From Stentor coeruleus (taxonomy: Eukaryota; Ciliophora; Heterotrichea; Heterotrichida; Stentoridae): a stretch of DNA of 64,000 nucleotides. Positions within the stretch are counted from its first letter, which is position 1. Every line of letters starts with the position of its first letter. The stretch lies in contig MPUH01000061.1 in the NCBI GenBank assembly GCA_001970955.1, positions 62,001 to 126,000 of the forward strand, in the 5' to 3' direction. The notes beneath the pieces are model-generated. The model saw nothing but the letters and a program-made list of their open reading frames with translations. It searched no databases and was not told the origin of the DNA. Both the position numbers and the translations under genes were made by a program. Shown piece by piece: positions 22,856 through 32,999 of this stretch.

Positions 22856-23032
22856 ATGTTTTCTGAGAAGAGTGTGGCTGGATGGGTTATTAATGATTTT
22901 ATGGATTTAATAAAAATCACATCAGAAAACAGTAAAAACTATGAAATCGCTTATGAGATGGCTTGGGAAAAGGTAAGAAGGTTTTATATGACTAAAGGGC
23001 TTTTTTATATAGGTTTTATAATAAGTATTTAG
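22856..23032 (+). CDS. Possible 58-residue small protein or gene fragment
   Basis: A short frame with protein-like composition: MFSEKSVAGWVINDFMDLI, then an acidic/basic helix (NYEIAYEMAWEKVRRFY) and a hydrophobic end. It ends in TAG. No standard 15-nt intron joins it to downstream DNA. It lies divergently upstream of the nucleotidase gene. It could be a real micro-protein, a 5' exon whose partner is lost, or chance. Confidence 0.3.
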   Translation: MFSEKSVAGWVINDFMDLIKITSENSKNYEIAYEMAWEKVRRFYMTKGLFYIGFIISI

Positions 23033-23614
23033 AATTGATAGACTTTTTTGGATACGATATGCGAGTGTAAGTTTTGAGTTTTTTTTTTACAGTTTTATGC
23101 TAGGTAGCTTGGGCTAGTGTTTATGTATTGATATTTTACTTAGAGAATATAAGTTTGCATACTGATTTAAAAGTTTTTTTTCCATATTGGCATACCGAGC
23201 AAGTATCATTTTTTAGTAATAAGCATTTTATAATGTATATACTTTAAATGCAGAGAAGTCAAATGATTTAAGAATAGATAAAGGATAAAGGGAGAAGGTT
23301 TGATGATAATATGGGATTATGGATTTGTTGTATATAATTTTATAATAATTATATAAACTATATATATTATTAAATATGATAGATATGAATCTCTTAAAGA
23401 AATACTTAATTCATTATATACACAAAATCAAAATATTCAATATATATATCTTCTAATAAAACTCCCTCCCAATATAGTTTAATTTCATATTATATTCTAA
23501 AAAACTGCAATTCTTATATTGTTCTAAACCCAACATAAAACTCCTCAGAAAATCTCTCCTAATTAACCATTTTCTAAACAAAAACTTTCTTATCCCAGCC
23601 AAAAACTAAATTAC
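23033..23614. other. Intergenic, nothing seen
   Basis: AT-rich spacer downstream of the small frame at 22856 and downstream of the asparaginyl-tRNA synthetase gene, which ends at 23615. A switch from G/T-rich to C/A-rich occurs near 23400. No feature is recognised. Confidence 0.45.
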
Positions 23615-24957
23615 CTATCCAATTAAATTTTTCGGAGTCCTAGGCACCGGCATTATATCTCTAACATTAGTCAGTCCAGTAATAAACAATAAAGTCTTTT
23701 AAATCCTAGCCCAAACCCTGCATGTGGAACATTTTTCTATAAACCCAAAAAAAAATCCACATAAAATCAAGAGCAGTTCCATACTTCCTCAGATCCAAAT
23801 ACCACTCAAGAGCTTTTTTATCAGGAACCAAAGGCTCTAAAACATCAAAATTCTCTTCTCTCACACTGCCTCCAACAATTTCCCCAACACCAGGAAGCAG
23901 CATATCAAAATTCTCAGCAAATTTATCCCCTTTTTTCATATAAAAAGGGGTTATTTCTTTAGGATAATTCGTCACAATAACAGGCCCTTTATAATGATTT
24001 TCCTATATATTCAATACTGTTAAATATTTTTCTTCTTCTGTACTTAGACCAATATCTTGCTTATTTGTTATAGTTTTAGCTTTTTCATAAGTTATAACAG
24101 TCCATTCTGATTTTACAACATTTTCTAGATCTTGAGGGTTTCTATGAAGATTTATAAGGTCTTGATGGTTATTGTTTAAAGCATGCTCTATTATGGATTT
24201 TGCAAGGTTTGATGCTAAGGTGTAAGTATCTTGAAGTGAATAATTTATCATTTCTGGCTCGATCTAACTAAATTATACCATCCAAAACTCGGCTAAATGT
24301 CTCTGTGTATGAGATTTTTCAGCTCTAAATGTTGGGCCAAATGTGTAAATTCTTCCAAGAGATGAGGCAAAAATCTCTCCATGTAGTTGTCCTGACACAG
24401 TCAAATAAGCTTTTTTACCGAAAAAGTCCTCAGAGTTCTTAATTTCAAACAGTTCCCCAGCTCCTTCACAATCATTTCCTGTGATAATTGGTGTTTGTAT
24501 ATAAAAAAATCCTATATTAATCATACCTTCTTTTCTGAAAAAATTATGGATAGCGAAGCTTGCTTCGCTCCTTATTCTAAGCGCTGAAGCTATTGTTTGA
24601 GTCCTAGACCTAAAATGAACGCAATCTCTTAAGTGCTCCATAGTGTGAGCTTTTTTAGCAAGAGGGTAGTTCTATATAAAATTTTACCACATCACTTTTG
24701 CCAATAACTTTTATAGAGTTGCCTTGTATTTCAAGAGCATGAGGACCTTGAACTAGAGTACCAGTAACTTCAATGCTAGCTCCAGTTATGACATGTTCAA
24801 GATTAGAGGAGGGAATTACTACTTGGATATTCCCAGAGCCATCATCGATATCGATAAAACTGTACTTCTTTTGCTGCCTTACAGTACGTACCCAGCCTAG
24901 AAGACTTGTTTCGAAGCCTGGATTCTTGCTAAGTAAAGCACTTATTCGTGTCAACAT
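23615..24957 (-). CDS. Asparaginyl-tRNA synthetase, bacterial/organellar type, C-terminal frame problems
   Basis: Class II aminoacyl-tRNA synthetase that charges tRNA-Asn. Four tiny introns are needed: 24672-24687 (16 nt), 24512-24526, 24264-24278 and 24003-24017 (15 nt each). The N-terminal OB fold (residues 15-90, [19 protein letters not shown]) is followed by [13 protein letters not shown], motif 2 (TFGPTFRAE) and HLAEFWMIEPEM, which forms only after splicing. [14 protein letters not shown] and [10 protein letters not shown] follow. The sequence resembles the bacterial AsnS and mitochondrial NARS2 types. After KYGT the expected motif 3 ([10 protein letters not shown]) is present but in another frame. 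The last block ([19 protein letters not shown]) is in a third frame, ending at TAG 23615. Either small assembly indels or recent decay is implied. Confidence 0.85.
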
Positions 24958-25238
24958 GTAGAATATATATATATATGGATTATCATAAAATTTAGGATAT
25001 AATTATTAGCTTCTGTAGATGTATTGGTTTATTGAAATAAAAGAATGGTTTTCAGTGTGTGTTAATTTGTTTCATAAAAGATTAAAAATGAAGAAAGAAT
25101 AAAAAAATTGTATTTAACTCAAAATCCAATATCAGACTCTAATCCATCAGCACTCAAAAATTACCACAACCTAAAAAACCTTCATTTCAAAACCATAAAT
25201 CAATCTTTGTCAAACCACTTACAATAATCTTAATATAA

Positions 25239-26828
25239 ATGGAACTATCCCAAAGACAAAAAACAAAGATACGGAATAAACAATTTCTCAAATCCTTCAA
25301 TGCTGATAAGTTCAAGCAAAAACATGAAGAAAACATAATCGAACTTCGTAAACAAAAGCGTATCAATCAAGTGATCAAAAAGCGCCTCTTACAAAAAAAT
25401 ACAGAATCTTTATCTTCAGAATCCTACCCCCAAGTAAGTGAATACATAAACTTTAGTCCATCTTTACTAACAAAAAGCCTATCCGAAAAATGCCCAGAGC
25501 TCTTGAACTCAGATCTGAGCTCATCAGAAAGGCTTTTTCTATTAATAAAACACATCCAAAGCTTAGAAGATCCTTCAGACCTCTTAGACCCAATAAAAAC
25601 CCTACGAAATATTCTATCTCAAGATAAAGTTTGCCCAATCCACCTATTTATGCACACAGAAATAACAACTAAACTTATAAAAACTCTAAACATAAACAAT
25701 AAAATTTTACAAATCGAATGTTTATGGTGTTTGATTAATCTTGCATCAGGACCTTCACATATAATCAAAAAACTTCTTAATAACAATATTAAAGAACCTT
25801 TAAAAAAACTACTTTCTAATACCGACCTTGAAATTTTACATTATACTATATGGTGTATAGGAAATCTTGTTGGAGACTCATCATATTCTCGTTTAACCCT
25901 TATTGATTTTATCCCTTTATTACTTGATCTCATAAACAAAATCCCTCAAAATTTATGGAATAATATTATATGGACATTGAGCAATTTTTGTAGAGGTAAA
26001 CTTTATATACCAAGAGAAGCTACTAATCAAATTTTGAGTATAATTCCAAAAGTATTAAAAACATATGATGATAATCTTGTTACAAACTCTTGCTGGGTTC
26101 TTTCTTTTATATCTACTTCTGGATGTGAAAGAGTTGAAGATATTATTAATTTAGATATTCTAAGAAATTTAATAGAAATATTACACTTTGAACCAGGTAA
26201 TTTTACTTTACCATGTCTTAGAACTTTAGGGAATATTCTTTGGGGTAGTGATCAAGCACAAAAACTATTGGATTTAGGGTTTTTAGATTGTGTATGTAAA
26301 CTTTTGAATCAAAGTAAAATAGAATTAAAAAAAGAAATGCTTTGGATACTTAGTAATATTACAGCTGGGTCTGATGAACAGATTAAATGTGTTTTGGGTC
26401 ATCCTTGTATAAGAATTGTTATTAAATGTTTAGAAGACCCTGATATTGAAGTTAGAAATGAAGCTGTTTGGGTGATTTCTAATGCTACGAATGCGGAAGA
26501 TGAGAAATTGGTGATTAAGGTTATTGAGATTGGAGCTTTTAATTCGATTTGTGACTTTTTGAATTTTAGTGATTCGAAGGTGATTATGATGGTTTTGCAA
26601 GGGATTGATAATTTGCTTTGGGCTGGATCGAGTTGTGAAATTAATGAGGTAGCTTTAAAATTTGAAGAAATTGGTGGGTTGAATAAATTGGAAGCACTTC
26701 AGCATTGTCGGAATCAAAAGGTTTATAATAAGGTTGTCGAGATTATGGAAACGTATTGGGGGATTGAAGAAGTTGATGATATTGATGGGATGCTACTTAA
26801 AACCACGCCAATATTTTCTTTTAATTAA
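25239..26828 (+). CDS. Importin alpha (karyopherin alpha)
   Basis: A 529-residue intronless frame, the usual importin-alpha length. Residues 1-60 form a basic importin-beta-binding domain (RQKTKIRNKQFLK, then RKQKRINQVIKKR). Residues about 110-500 are tandem armadillo repeats with the conserved Trp/Asn ladder that grips nuclear localisation signals: ECLWCLINLASG, YTIWCIGNLVGDS, NIIWTLSNFCRGK, LRTLGNILWGSD, EMLWILSNITAGS and EAVWVISNATNA. It carries NLS cargo into the nucleus together with importin beta. One repeat is atypical (WVLSFISTSGC in place of W..SY.TDG). It is divergent from the AsnRS gene across a 281-base spacer. Confidence 0.95.
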   Translation: MELSQRQKTKIRNKQFLKSFNADKFKQKHEENIIELRKQKRINQVIKKRLLQKNTESLSSESYPQVSEYINFSPSLLTKSLSEKCPELLNSDLSSSERLFLLIKHIQSLEDPSDLLDPIKTLRNILSQDKVCPIHLFMHTEITTKLIKTLNINNKILQIECLWCLINLASGPSHIIKKLLNNNIKEPLKKLLSNTDLEILHYTIWCIGNLVGDSSYSRLTLIDFIPLLLDLINKIPQNLWNNIIWTLSNFCRGKLYIPREATNQILSIIPKVLKTYDDNLVTNSCWVLSFISTSGCERVEDIINLDILRNLIEILHFEPGNFTLPCLRTLGNILWGSDQAQKLLDLGFLDCVCKLLNQSKIELKKEMLWILSNITAGSDEQIKCVLGHPCIRIVIKCLEDPDIEVRNEAVWVISNATNAEDEKLVIKVIEIGAFNSICDFLNFSDSKVIMMVLQGIDNLLWAGSSCEINEVALKFEEIGGLNKLEALQHCRNQKVYNKVVEIMETYWGIEEVDDIDGMLLKTTPIFSFN

Positions 26829-27312
26829 TATTTTTTTATTTTTTGCTTGGTTAAGGATAAGGGATAAGTATTGAACTTTGAAGATTTTTATGTCTTTTGG
26901 TGATTATAAATACTATAATTTATGCACATTTTTTTATGTATAAATTGCTAATGTGCATAATTCATAAGTATGGATTTTATAAATTGAGTATATAATAAAA
27001 TGATTTTCTTTCATAAATTTACAACAATTCTTCAAAACTTTATAATTACTATCTATCATTAACAAGTAAATTTTATAACCCACAATCATTGTTTTCTCTA
27101 ATATCTTACATACCAACCTCTATTATCATTTTCTTTAAACAGATTTACTATCCCCTTTAAGAATTTTCATATATTTACTACTTGATAAAAACTTCAAAAA
27201 ATTATCTAAAAAATCACTTTCAACTACCACTCTAAAACTCTTTAATCCAAACAGTATCTCACATTCTTGCATACCCTAAACAATATAAAAAATTCCCATA
27301 TAATCTTTTTAA
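26829..27312. other. Intergenic, nothing seen
   Basis: Between two plus-strand genes. The first 100 bases are G/T-rich (3' flank of importin alpha), and the last 200 are C/A-rich and G-poor (5' flank of the next gene). No other structure is seen. Confidence 0.5.
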
Positions 27313-27987
27313 ATGGAGCATCAAAGGCAAAAATTTTACTACAAGCTCTGCTTACAAAACAAAATGCGAATATTTTGTTATATGCAACGTAATATGGAAT
27401 TTACTATTGGTCAATCAATTTCCCAAGATATAACCTTCCCATCTCCTTACTTGTATGTATACAAAACTCCTGAATTAGCTGTATCAAGTGAAATATCATA
27501 TACAAGCAAAGCTCAAATGCAACATTTTTTAGGAAAACTCAGCACGAAAACTATTATAAAGTTTATGTGTTGGGGAACTTGTGTTGAAACTCCTCGTAAA
27601 CTTGCTTTTTCTAATATGTGCGTTGTTGAAAATATTGGCCTTCAGAAACAGGAAAAAACTTCGAAATTGAGAAATATAAAACAAGGAAGTAATAGAAGAG
27701 AAGTATCACCAAGAGGAGTTAAAGGCCCAAAGGAAACTTCGCCTTCAAGGATTTATAATAGTGTCGTTGCAAGAAAAAGATCCCCAGTTGCGCAAAATTA
27801 CTTTAGTAGTGTGCGTGCAAAAGGAAGAGTTCATGAGTTGCTTAAAAAAATGAAAGAAGAAACAGACCGTTTAGATCAAGAAGTTAGGGATATTGAGAAT
27901 TGGAATAAGTTCCTTTATCTTGAAGATTTAGAGACTATACACTCTTCTGATACCAATTCAGAAGTTGGCCAAAAACAAGTTTTTTGA
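27313..27987 (+). CDS. Unknown 224-residue protein
   Basis: An intronless frame with an A-rich start context (TTTAAATGGAG) and a TGA stop; eight further codons would follow if TGA were read through. The first 110 residues look globular, with Cys, Met and aromatic residues. Residues 115-165 are basic and Ser/Pro-rich (RREVSPRGVKG, ETSPSRIYNS, ARKRSPVAQ). Residues 170-205 form a short coiled coil (HELLKKMKEETDRLDQEV). No known domain, signal or membrane segment is present. This is the only credible gene here ending in TGA, so it bears on the genetic code of the organism. Confidence 0.6.
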   Translation: MEHQRQKFYYKLCLQNKMRIFCYMQRNMEFTIGQSISQDITFPSPYLYVYKTPELAVSSEISYTSKAQMQHFLGKLSTKTIIKFMCWGTCVETPRKLAFSNMCVVENIGLQKQEKTSKLRNIKQGSNRREVSPRGVKGPKETSPSRIYNSVVARKRSPVAQNYFSSVRAKGRVHELLKKMKEETDRLDQEVRDIENWNKFLYLEDLETIHSSDTNSEVGQKQVF

Positions 27988-28222
27988 ATGTTAAGTAATG
28001 ATTGCATGTAAATATGATAGTTAATTTTATTAATGAAAATTTTTATTGCGATTAGTATGATTTAGTTTGGTTATAATATTGTATTTTAAGCAGATTTCAA
28101 TAAAATTTACATAAAATCTCTTAACTTTCACTAAATTTCCTATAAGTTTCTATTTATCTCACTTATTCAAACCAATATCAAATCTTCACTATTCCTTTCC
28201 CTAATTTCTTATAAAAACTTAC

Positions 28223-28234
28223 ATTTATAAATGG
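28223..28234 (+). promoter_or_regulatory. Start-codon motif ATTTATAAATGG
   Basis: The 12-mer covers the ATG of the first F-box/LRR-like gene. The identical 12-mer covers the start codons at 30311 (+), 44438 (-) and 493 (-). It may be a TATA-like or initiation-context element with a very short leader. The role is inferred. Confidence 0.45.
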
Positions 28235-30276
28235 AAAATATCAACTATTACGATCTCCTCAGAAAATTTTCAAGAAATATTCTTTACACAATCTTCGACT
28301 TTTTGCCTACAGATACCGTCTTTCTTAGTCTTAGTCTTATCAACAAACATTTCAATTTAAAAGTCAAAAATTATCAAAAAATTGCCAGAACAGTTGAACT
28401 TAAATACATGAGTTACCCACTTTCCCCTATCTTTCCATGTATTGAAAATTTTGTTTTTCACATGGCTAATACTTATAAAAAAGTTATTTTAAAACTTCCT
28501 GATACATTAATTAATCTAAAATTTATAGGTAACTTATCTCCAAACATTACACTCGAAGGTATTCCAAGTCACTTACAATCTTTTAAGTATTCTAGTTTTG
28601 AAACTCAAGATAATGATTTAAATAATATTTATATCACTAGTTTAAAGACAAGAACATTAAAGGTCTTAAAAATATATAAAAGAGGAGATTTTGAAGTTTT
28701 GACTTATCTTGAGACTTATAGATTGACACAGTTTGAAGAAATTTATTTACCAATTGAGTGTAAATTAGATGAAGCTACAATATCTTTACTTTTACCTAAT
28801 GAAAGGTTGAAAAAAGTTAGTTTTAGGAATGTGTCAATGACAGGTCCAAGTTGTGCTATTGATGGATTGCATTTACTTAGTCAGATTAAGTCGCTGATAA
28901 ATTTGACACTACCAGGTTTTTGTTTGGATACTAAGAGTGGGGTTGATAAGGTGATTAGGTCTTTATCTAATCTTCAAGTGCTTAAATTTGGTATGTATAA
29001 TACAAAATGCAGTGTTCAAAATCACATAAATCTTCTAAATAGCTTATCAGCAATCAGTTTAAAAAAAATCTGCACAAATGTTTATTTCTATAGCATTTCT
29101 CAGGATTTTCTATCATTTTTCAGTGTCTTCCTTAATGCATTTCCTTCGCTTGTGGTGCTTAAAATGTGTATTCAAGGTATTTCAATAACTGGTTATATTT
29201 GTGAAGTTATAAGAATATGCAGAGAGCACCCATCATTATATAAATTCAATGGATTCCCTTTAAAATTACTTGAAAACTCAAAAGTGACTAGTATAACTTT
29301 ATATGAGGATTTATTAAAAGGATGTAATTCTAATCATGGAAATTTTACTATTGAAAATTTTAACAGTTACAGTAATTCATTGATAAATTTAAGAGAGCTA
29401 AGAATTAAACCTATAAGAAGCGCAGCTGTTTGTATATATGTTAATAAAATTACTGAGAAAATTAAAAGGTTAGGGTTTTTCACTGATATGAACCAATATT
29501 TTAGAATACCGAAATGGGCTTTTATTTTTGTTTTAATGATTATTAGTGGAAGACCTGAATTAAAATCTTTAAAACTTGAAACAATTCCTAGTGACAAGAT
29601 ATTTTTTAATGTATTGGAAAAGTGCACTTATTTAGAAGAATATGAAGGAAATTATTCGGCTGATCTTTTACAAAAAGTCAATTTTAAAAGCCTTAAACTT
29701 GATATGAGAGGCAAGGTTTTTGATAATCTTAGCATTTTTGATATATTAAAAAACCAGTATATTGAGAAATTTTCTTTGAAACAAGCTATCTTTATTTACC
29801 CGAATGATATTATTCATTTTTCCTTACCAGAGAATTTAAAAGAACTTAAGCTTATACGAATTAAAGTAAGACCAGAGTTCAGTAACTCTCTTTTAGAAGC
29901 TTTTAAAAGCAACTTTTTAACAACTGTTTATCTTGATTTCGATTTTTTTTCTTTTGCCGAAATGAACATTTTTATCCCAGCTTTGCAGTATTTAACAAAT
30001 ATTGAAATACTAAACCTAAACTTCATTAATTTAGAATTTCTTTCTAAAAAAACTAACGAGCATATAGGATTTATAAACCTTCTTGAAAACAATATGAGAC
30101 CAAATCAAAAGCTTAAAGAGTTTTCATTATATTTAATCCCCATTCCTGTAAATGAAATAAGCTTATATTATGATTTTCTCATACAACTCTGTAGTTCTCA
30201 TCTATTACTTGTCAAATTATATGGTATTAGTAGCCAAAATTTTGATATAAAAACTTTAAGCTTAATTTTAGTCTAG
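28231..30276 (+). CDS. F-box/LRR-like family protein, copy 1
   Basis: A 681-residue intronless frame. Residues about 10-50 resemble an F-box (LLRKFSRNILYTIFDFLPTD, then FLSLSLINKHF), the Skp1-binding motif of SCF ubiquitin ligases. The rest is built of irregular leucine-rich repeats with IKSLINLTLPG and NLQVLKFG type strands. A nearly identical block (LRELRIKPIRSAA followed by ICIYVNKITEKI) is shared with the other two copies. No transmembrane segment is seen. Substrate adaptor function is inference. It lies 34 bases upstream of copy 2, which has the same start context. It ends in TAG at the position where copy 2 has TAA. Confidence 0.75.
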   Translation: MENINYYDLLRKFSRNILYTIFDFLPTDTVFLSLSLINKHFNLKVKNYQKIARTVELKYMSYPLSPIFPCIENFVFHMANTYKKVILKLPDTLINLKFIGNLSPNITLEGIPSHLQSFKYSSFETQDNDLNNIYITSLKTRTLKVLKIYKRGDFEVLTYLETYRLTQFEEIYLPIECKLDEATISLLLPNERLKKVSFRNVSMTGPSCAIDGLHLLSQIKSLINLTLPGFCLDTKSGVDKVIRSLSNLQVLKFGMYNTKCSVQNHINLLNSLSAISLKKICTNVYFYSISQDFLSFFSVFLNAFPSLVVLKMCIQGISITGYICEVIRICREHPSLYKFNGFPLKLLENSKVTSITLYEDLLKGCNSNHGNFTIENFNSYSNSLINLRELRIKPIRSAAVCIYVNKITEKIKRLGFFTDMNQYFRIPKWAFIFVLMIISGRPELKSLKLETIPSDKIFFNVLEKCTYLEEYEGNYSADLLQKVNFKSLKLDMRGKVFDNLSIFDILKNQYIEKFSLKQAIFIYPNDIIHFSLPENLKELKLIRIKVRPEFSNSLLEAFKSNFLTTVYLDFDFFSFAEMNIFIPALQYLTNIEILNLNFINLEFLSKKTNEHIGFINLLENNMRPNQKLKEFSLYLIPIPVNEISLYYDFLIQLCSSHLLLVKLYGISSQNFDIKTLSLILV

Positions 30277-30302
30277 TTTAATCCTTATATAAAAAATCTT
30301 AC

Positions 30303-30314
30303 ATTTATAAATGG
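30303..30314 (+). promoter_or_regulatory. Start-codon motif ATTTATAAATGG
   Basis: Same 12-mer as at the first F-box/LRR-like copy, here overlapping the ATG at 30311. The spacer between copy 1's stop and this ATG is only 34 bases. The promoter of copy 2 must therefore be very compact, lie inside copy 1, or the two genes must share a transcript. Confidence 0.45.
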
Positions 30315-32566
30315 AAAGAATTGATTATTACGCTCTTCTCAGAAAATTTTCAAGAAACATTCTTTACACAATCTTCGACTTTTTACCTACAGAAACTGTC
30401 TTTCTCGGTCTTGGGCTGATTAACAAGCATTTCTATTCAAAAGCTAAAGATTATCAAAAAATCGCCAGAACTGTTGAACTTAAATATATGAATTACCCTC
30501 TCTCCCCTGTCTTTCCATATATAGAAAACTTAGTATTTCATATGATTAACACTAATAAGCAAGTTATTATTAGACTTCCTGAAACTTTAATAAACCTTAA
30601 ATTTTTAGGTAATTCACCTCCACAACTAAAACTCCAAAGCATTCCAAGCAATTTACAATCTTTTAAGCATTCTAGTTATGATAATCAAGACTATCGATTC
30701 AATGATATTTATATTAACAGCTTACAGACAAGAACTTTAAAGGTCTTAAAAGTATATAAATGTTTGGATTTTGGAGTTTTGACATATCTTGAGACTAATA
30801 GGTTAACACATTTTGATGAAATTTATTTACCGATTAAATGCAATTTAGATGATGCTACGATATCTTTACTTTTACCTAATGAAAACTTGAAGAAAATAAG
30901 TTTTGGTCATGCCCTAACAGAAAGACCTAATTGTATTATGAATGGGCTACATTTACTTTGTCAGATTAAGTCATTGAAAAACTTAACTTTTCCAGGCTGT
31001 TGTTTGGGTTCAGAGATTGAGCTTGGTAAAATACTTAAGGTTTTACCGAATTTAGAAGTACTTAAGTTTTGTATGGACACAATAAAATGCAGTGTGGAAA
31101 ATCATATAAAATTGATAAACAGTTTATCAGGAATCGCTTTAAAAAAAATCTGCACAAATGTATTTTTCAACGAAAGCTCTCAGGATTTTCTATCTTTTTT
31201 TATAACTTTTCTTAGTGCATTTCCTTCGCTTGAAGTAATTAAATTGTATGTTGATGGGGTTTTAGTAACAGGTTATGCTTGTGAAGTTATAAGAATATGC
31301 AGAGAGCATCCATCATTACATAAATTCAATGGATTTCCTTTAAAATTGCTTGAAGATTCAANTTACATAAATTCAATGGATTTCCTTTAAAATTGCTTGA
31401 AGATTCAAAAGTGACTAGTATAACTTTATATGAAGATTTGATTAAATCAAAATCAAATAATCCTAATCATGGCGATTTGACTATGGAAATCTTTTACAAT
31501 TATAGTTATTCATTGAGAAACTTTAGAGAACTTAGAATTAAACCTATAAGAAGTGCTGCCNAAAGTGACTAGTATAACTTTATATGAAGATTTGATTAAA
31601 TCAAAATCAAATAATCCTAATCATGACGATTTGACTATGGAAATCTTTTACAATTATAGTTATTCATTGAGAAACTTTAGAGAACTTAGAATTAAACCTA
31701 TAAGAAGTGCTGCCATTTGCATTTATGTTAATAAAATTACAGAGAAAATTAGAAGGTTAGGGTATTTTACTGATATGCAACAATATTTTAAAATACCAAA
31801 ATGGGCATTTACTGCTGTAATAATGATTATTAGAGGAAGACCTGAATTAAAGTATTTAAAACTTGAAACAATTCCTAATAATGCAATATTTTTTAATACA
31901 TTAGAAGAGTGCTTTTTTTTAGAAGAATATGAAGGACCTTATTCATTTGATCTTTTACAGAAAGTTTATTTGAAAAGCATTAAACTTGACATGAATGATA
32001 AAACTTTGAATAAACTTGATGCTTTCGATATTTTAAAAAACCAAAATGTTCAGAAATTCAGTTTAAAAAGAGCTCAGTTTGAAAATCTAAATAGAAATGC
32101 GAGCTTTTCTTTATCGCCTAATTTGGAAGAACTAAAGCTTCTACAAATTAGGGCGAGGCCAGACTTTATTAATTCTCTTACAGAAGCTTTAAAAAAAAAT
32201 TCTCTAAAGACTCTCAGTCTTGATTTCAAATTTTTTTCTCTTACTGATATGAACAACTTAATCCCAGCATTGCAGTATTTATCAAATATTGAAATACTAA
32301 GCCTTAATTTCAACAATTTAATATTTTCATCTAAAAATGCTGAAGAGCATAAAGGATTTATAAAACTTCTTGAAAAAAATATAAGACCTAGTCAACAGCT
32401 TAAAGAATTTTCATTATATCTTTTCCCAATCCCCCTCGAGAGTTATATAGGACTTTACTACAATTTCTTAAAGCAGCTCTATCAGTTTCATCCATTACTT
32501 ATCAAATTATATGATGTTAGTAGTAAAAATTTCCAAATGCAATATTTTAGATCAATTTTAGTTTAA
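30311..32566 (+). CDS. F-box/LRR-like family protein, copy 2 (two assembly duplications inside)
   Basis: A tandem paralogue of the gene at 28231, starting MERIDYYALLRKFSRNILYT, with the same F-box-like N-terminus and leucine-rich body and ending in TAA at 32566. Ns at 31362 and 31561 each lie between direct duplications (31316-31361 with 31363-31408, and 31408-31560 with 31562-31714). These break the frame twice in the given sequence. Removing one copy of each overlap leaves one continuous frame of about the same length as copy 1. The gene itself is therefore likely intact and the breaks are assembly artefacts. The two duplicated segments differ at one base (GGCGAT/GACGAT). Confidence 0.75.
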
Positions 32567-32835
32567 TTTATAAGTTATTTTGGTATTTATTGCTTATAAT
32601 TTAAATGATAATTTGAGAAATAATTGGATTATTTTTCTAGTCGGATCGCTTAAATATTTTATTTCCTTCTATTATTTTAGCTTCTGGTTTATGTAATTTC
32701 AATACGATTGGCCTGAACATTATGGAAAAAAATAGCATTTTATCTTTTTCTTCAAACTTCCCAAATTACTCCACACAAATTTTTAGTAAAACTGCATCAA
32801 ACATATTTATTAATAAAAACTTAATTTATATATTT

Positions 32836-32999
32836 TTATTTTCTCAAAGGAGCTAATCGACCTGGGATTTTAGGTTGGTTTGTTTTTACTATAGGATTTT
32901 TTTTAAATGTTTTAGCTTTTCTTTGTCCTGTCACAAGAAAATCAGTAGAAGGTTTGTGAGGTTCAATGTATACTAGTTCTGTACTTGTTGATGTTAGAT
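32836..32999 (-). other. Coding-like tail in a shifted frame
   Basis: Downstream of the stop of the gene at 33000-33605, an adjacent frame is open to TAA at 32836-32838. It reads like the end of a basic protein (PIVKTNQPKIPGRLAPLRK at its end). No 15- or 16-nt GT-AG intron restores the frame, so either a 1-2-base assembly error or a genuine recent frameshift is likely. Confidence 0.5.

Noticed and set aside
27313-28011. UGA read as tryptophan, as in Blepharisma
   Set aside because: Only one credible gene ends in TGA and reading through would add just eight unremarkable residues. Conserved proteins use TGG for Trp and need no TGA codon. The evidence is thin either way, so the standard code is kept.
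32567-32835. CRISPR arrays, integrases, retroelements or viral genes anywhere in the window
   Set aside because: No reverse transcriptase, integrase, capsid or transposase motif and no regularly spaced repeat array was recognised on either strand; the coordinates given are just one gene-free example checked.
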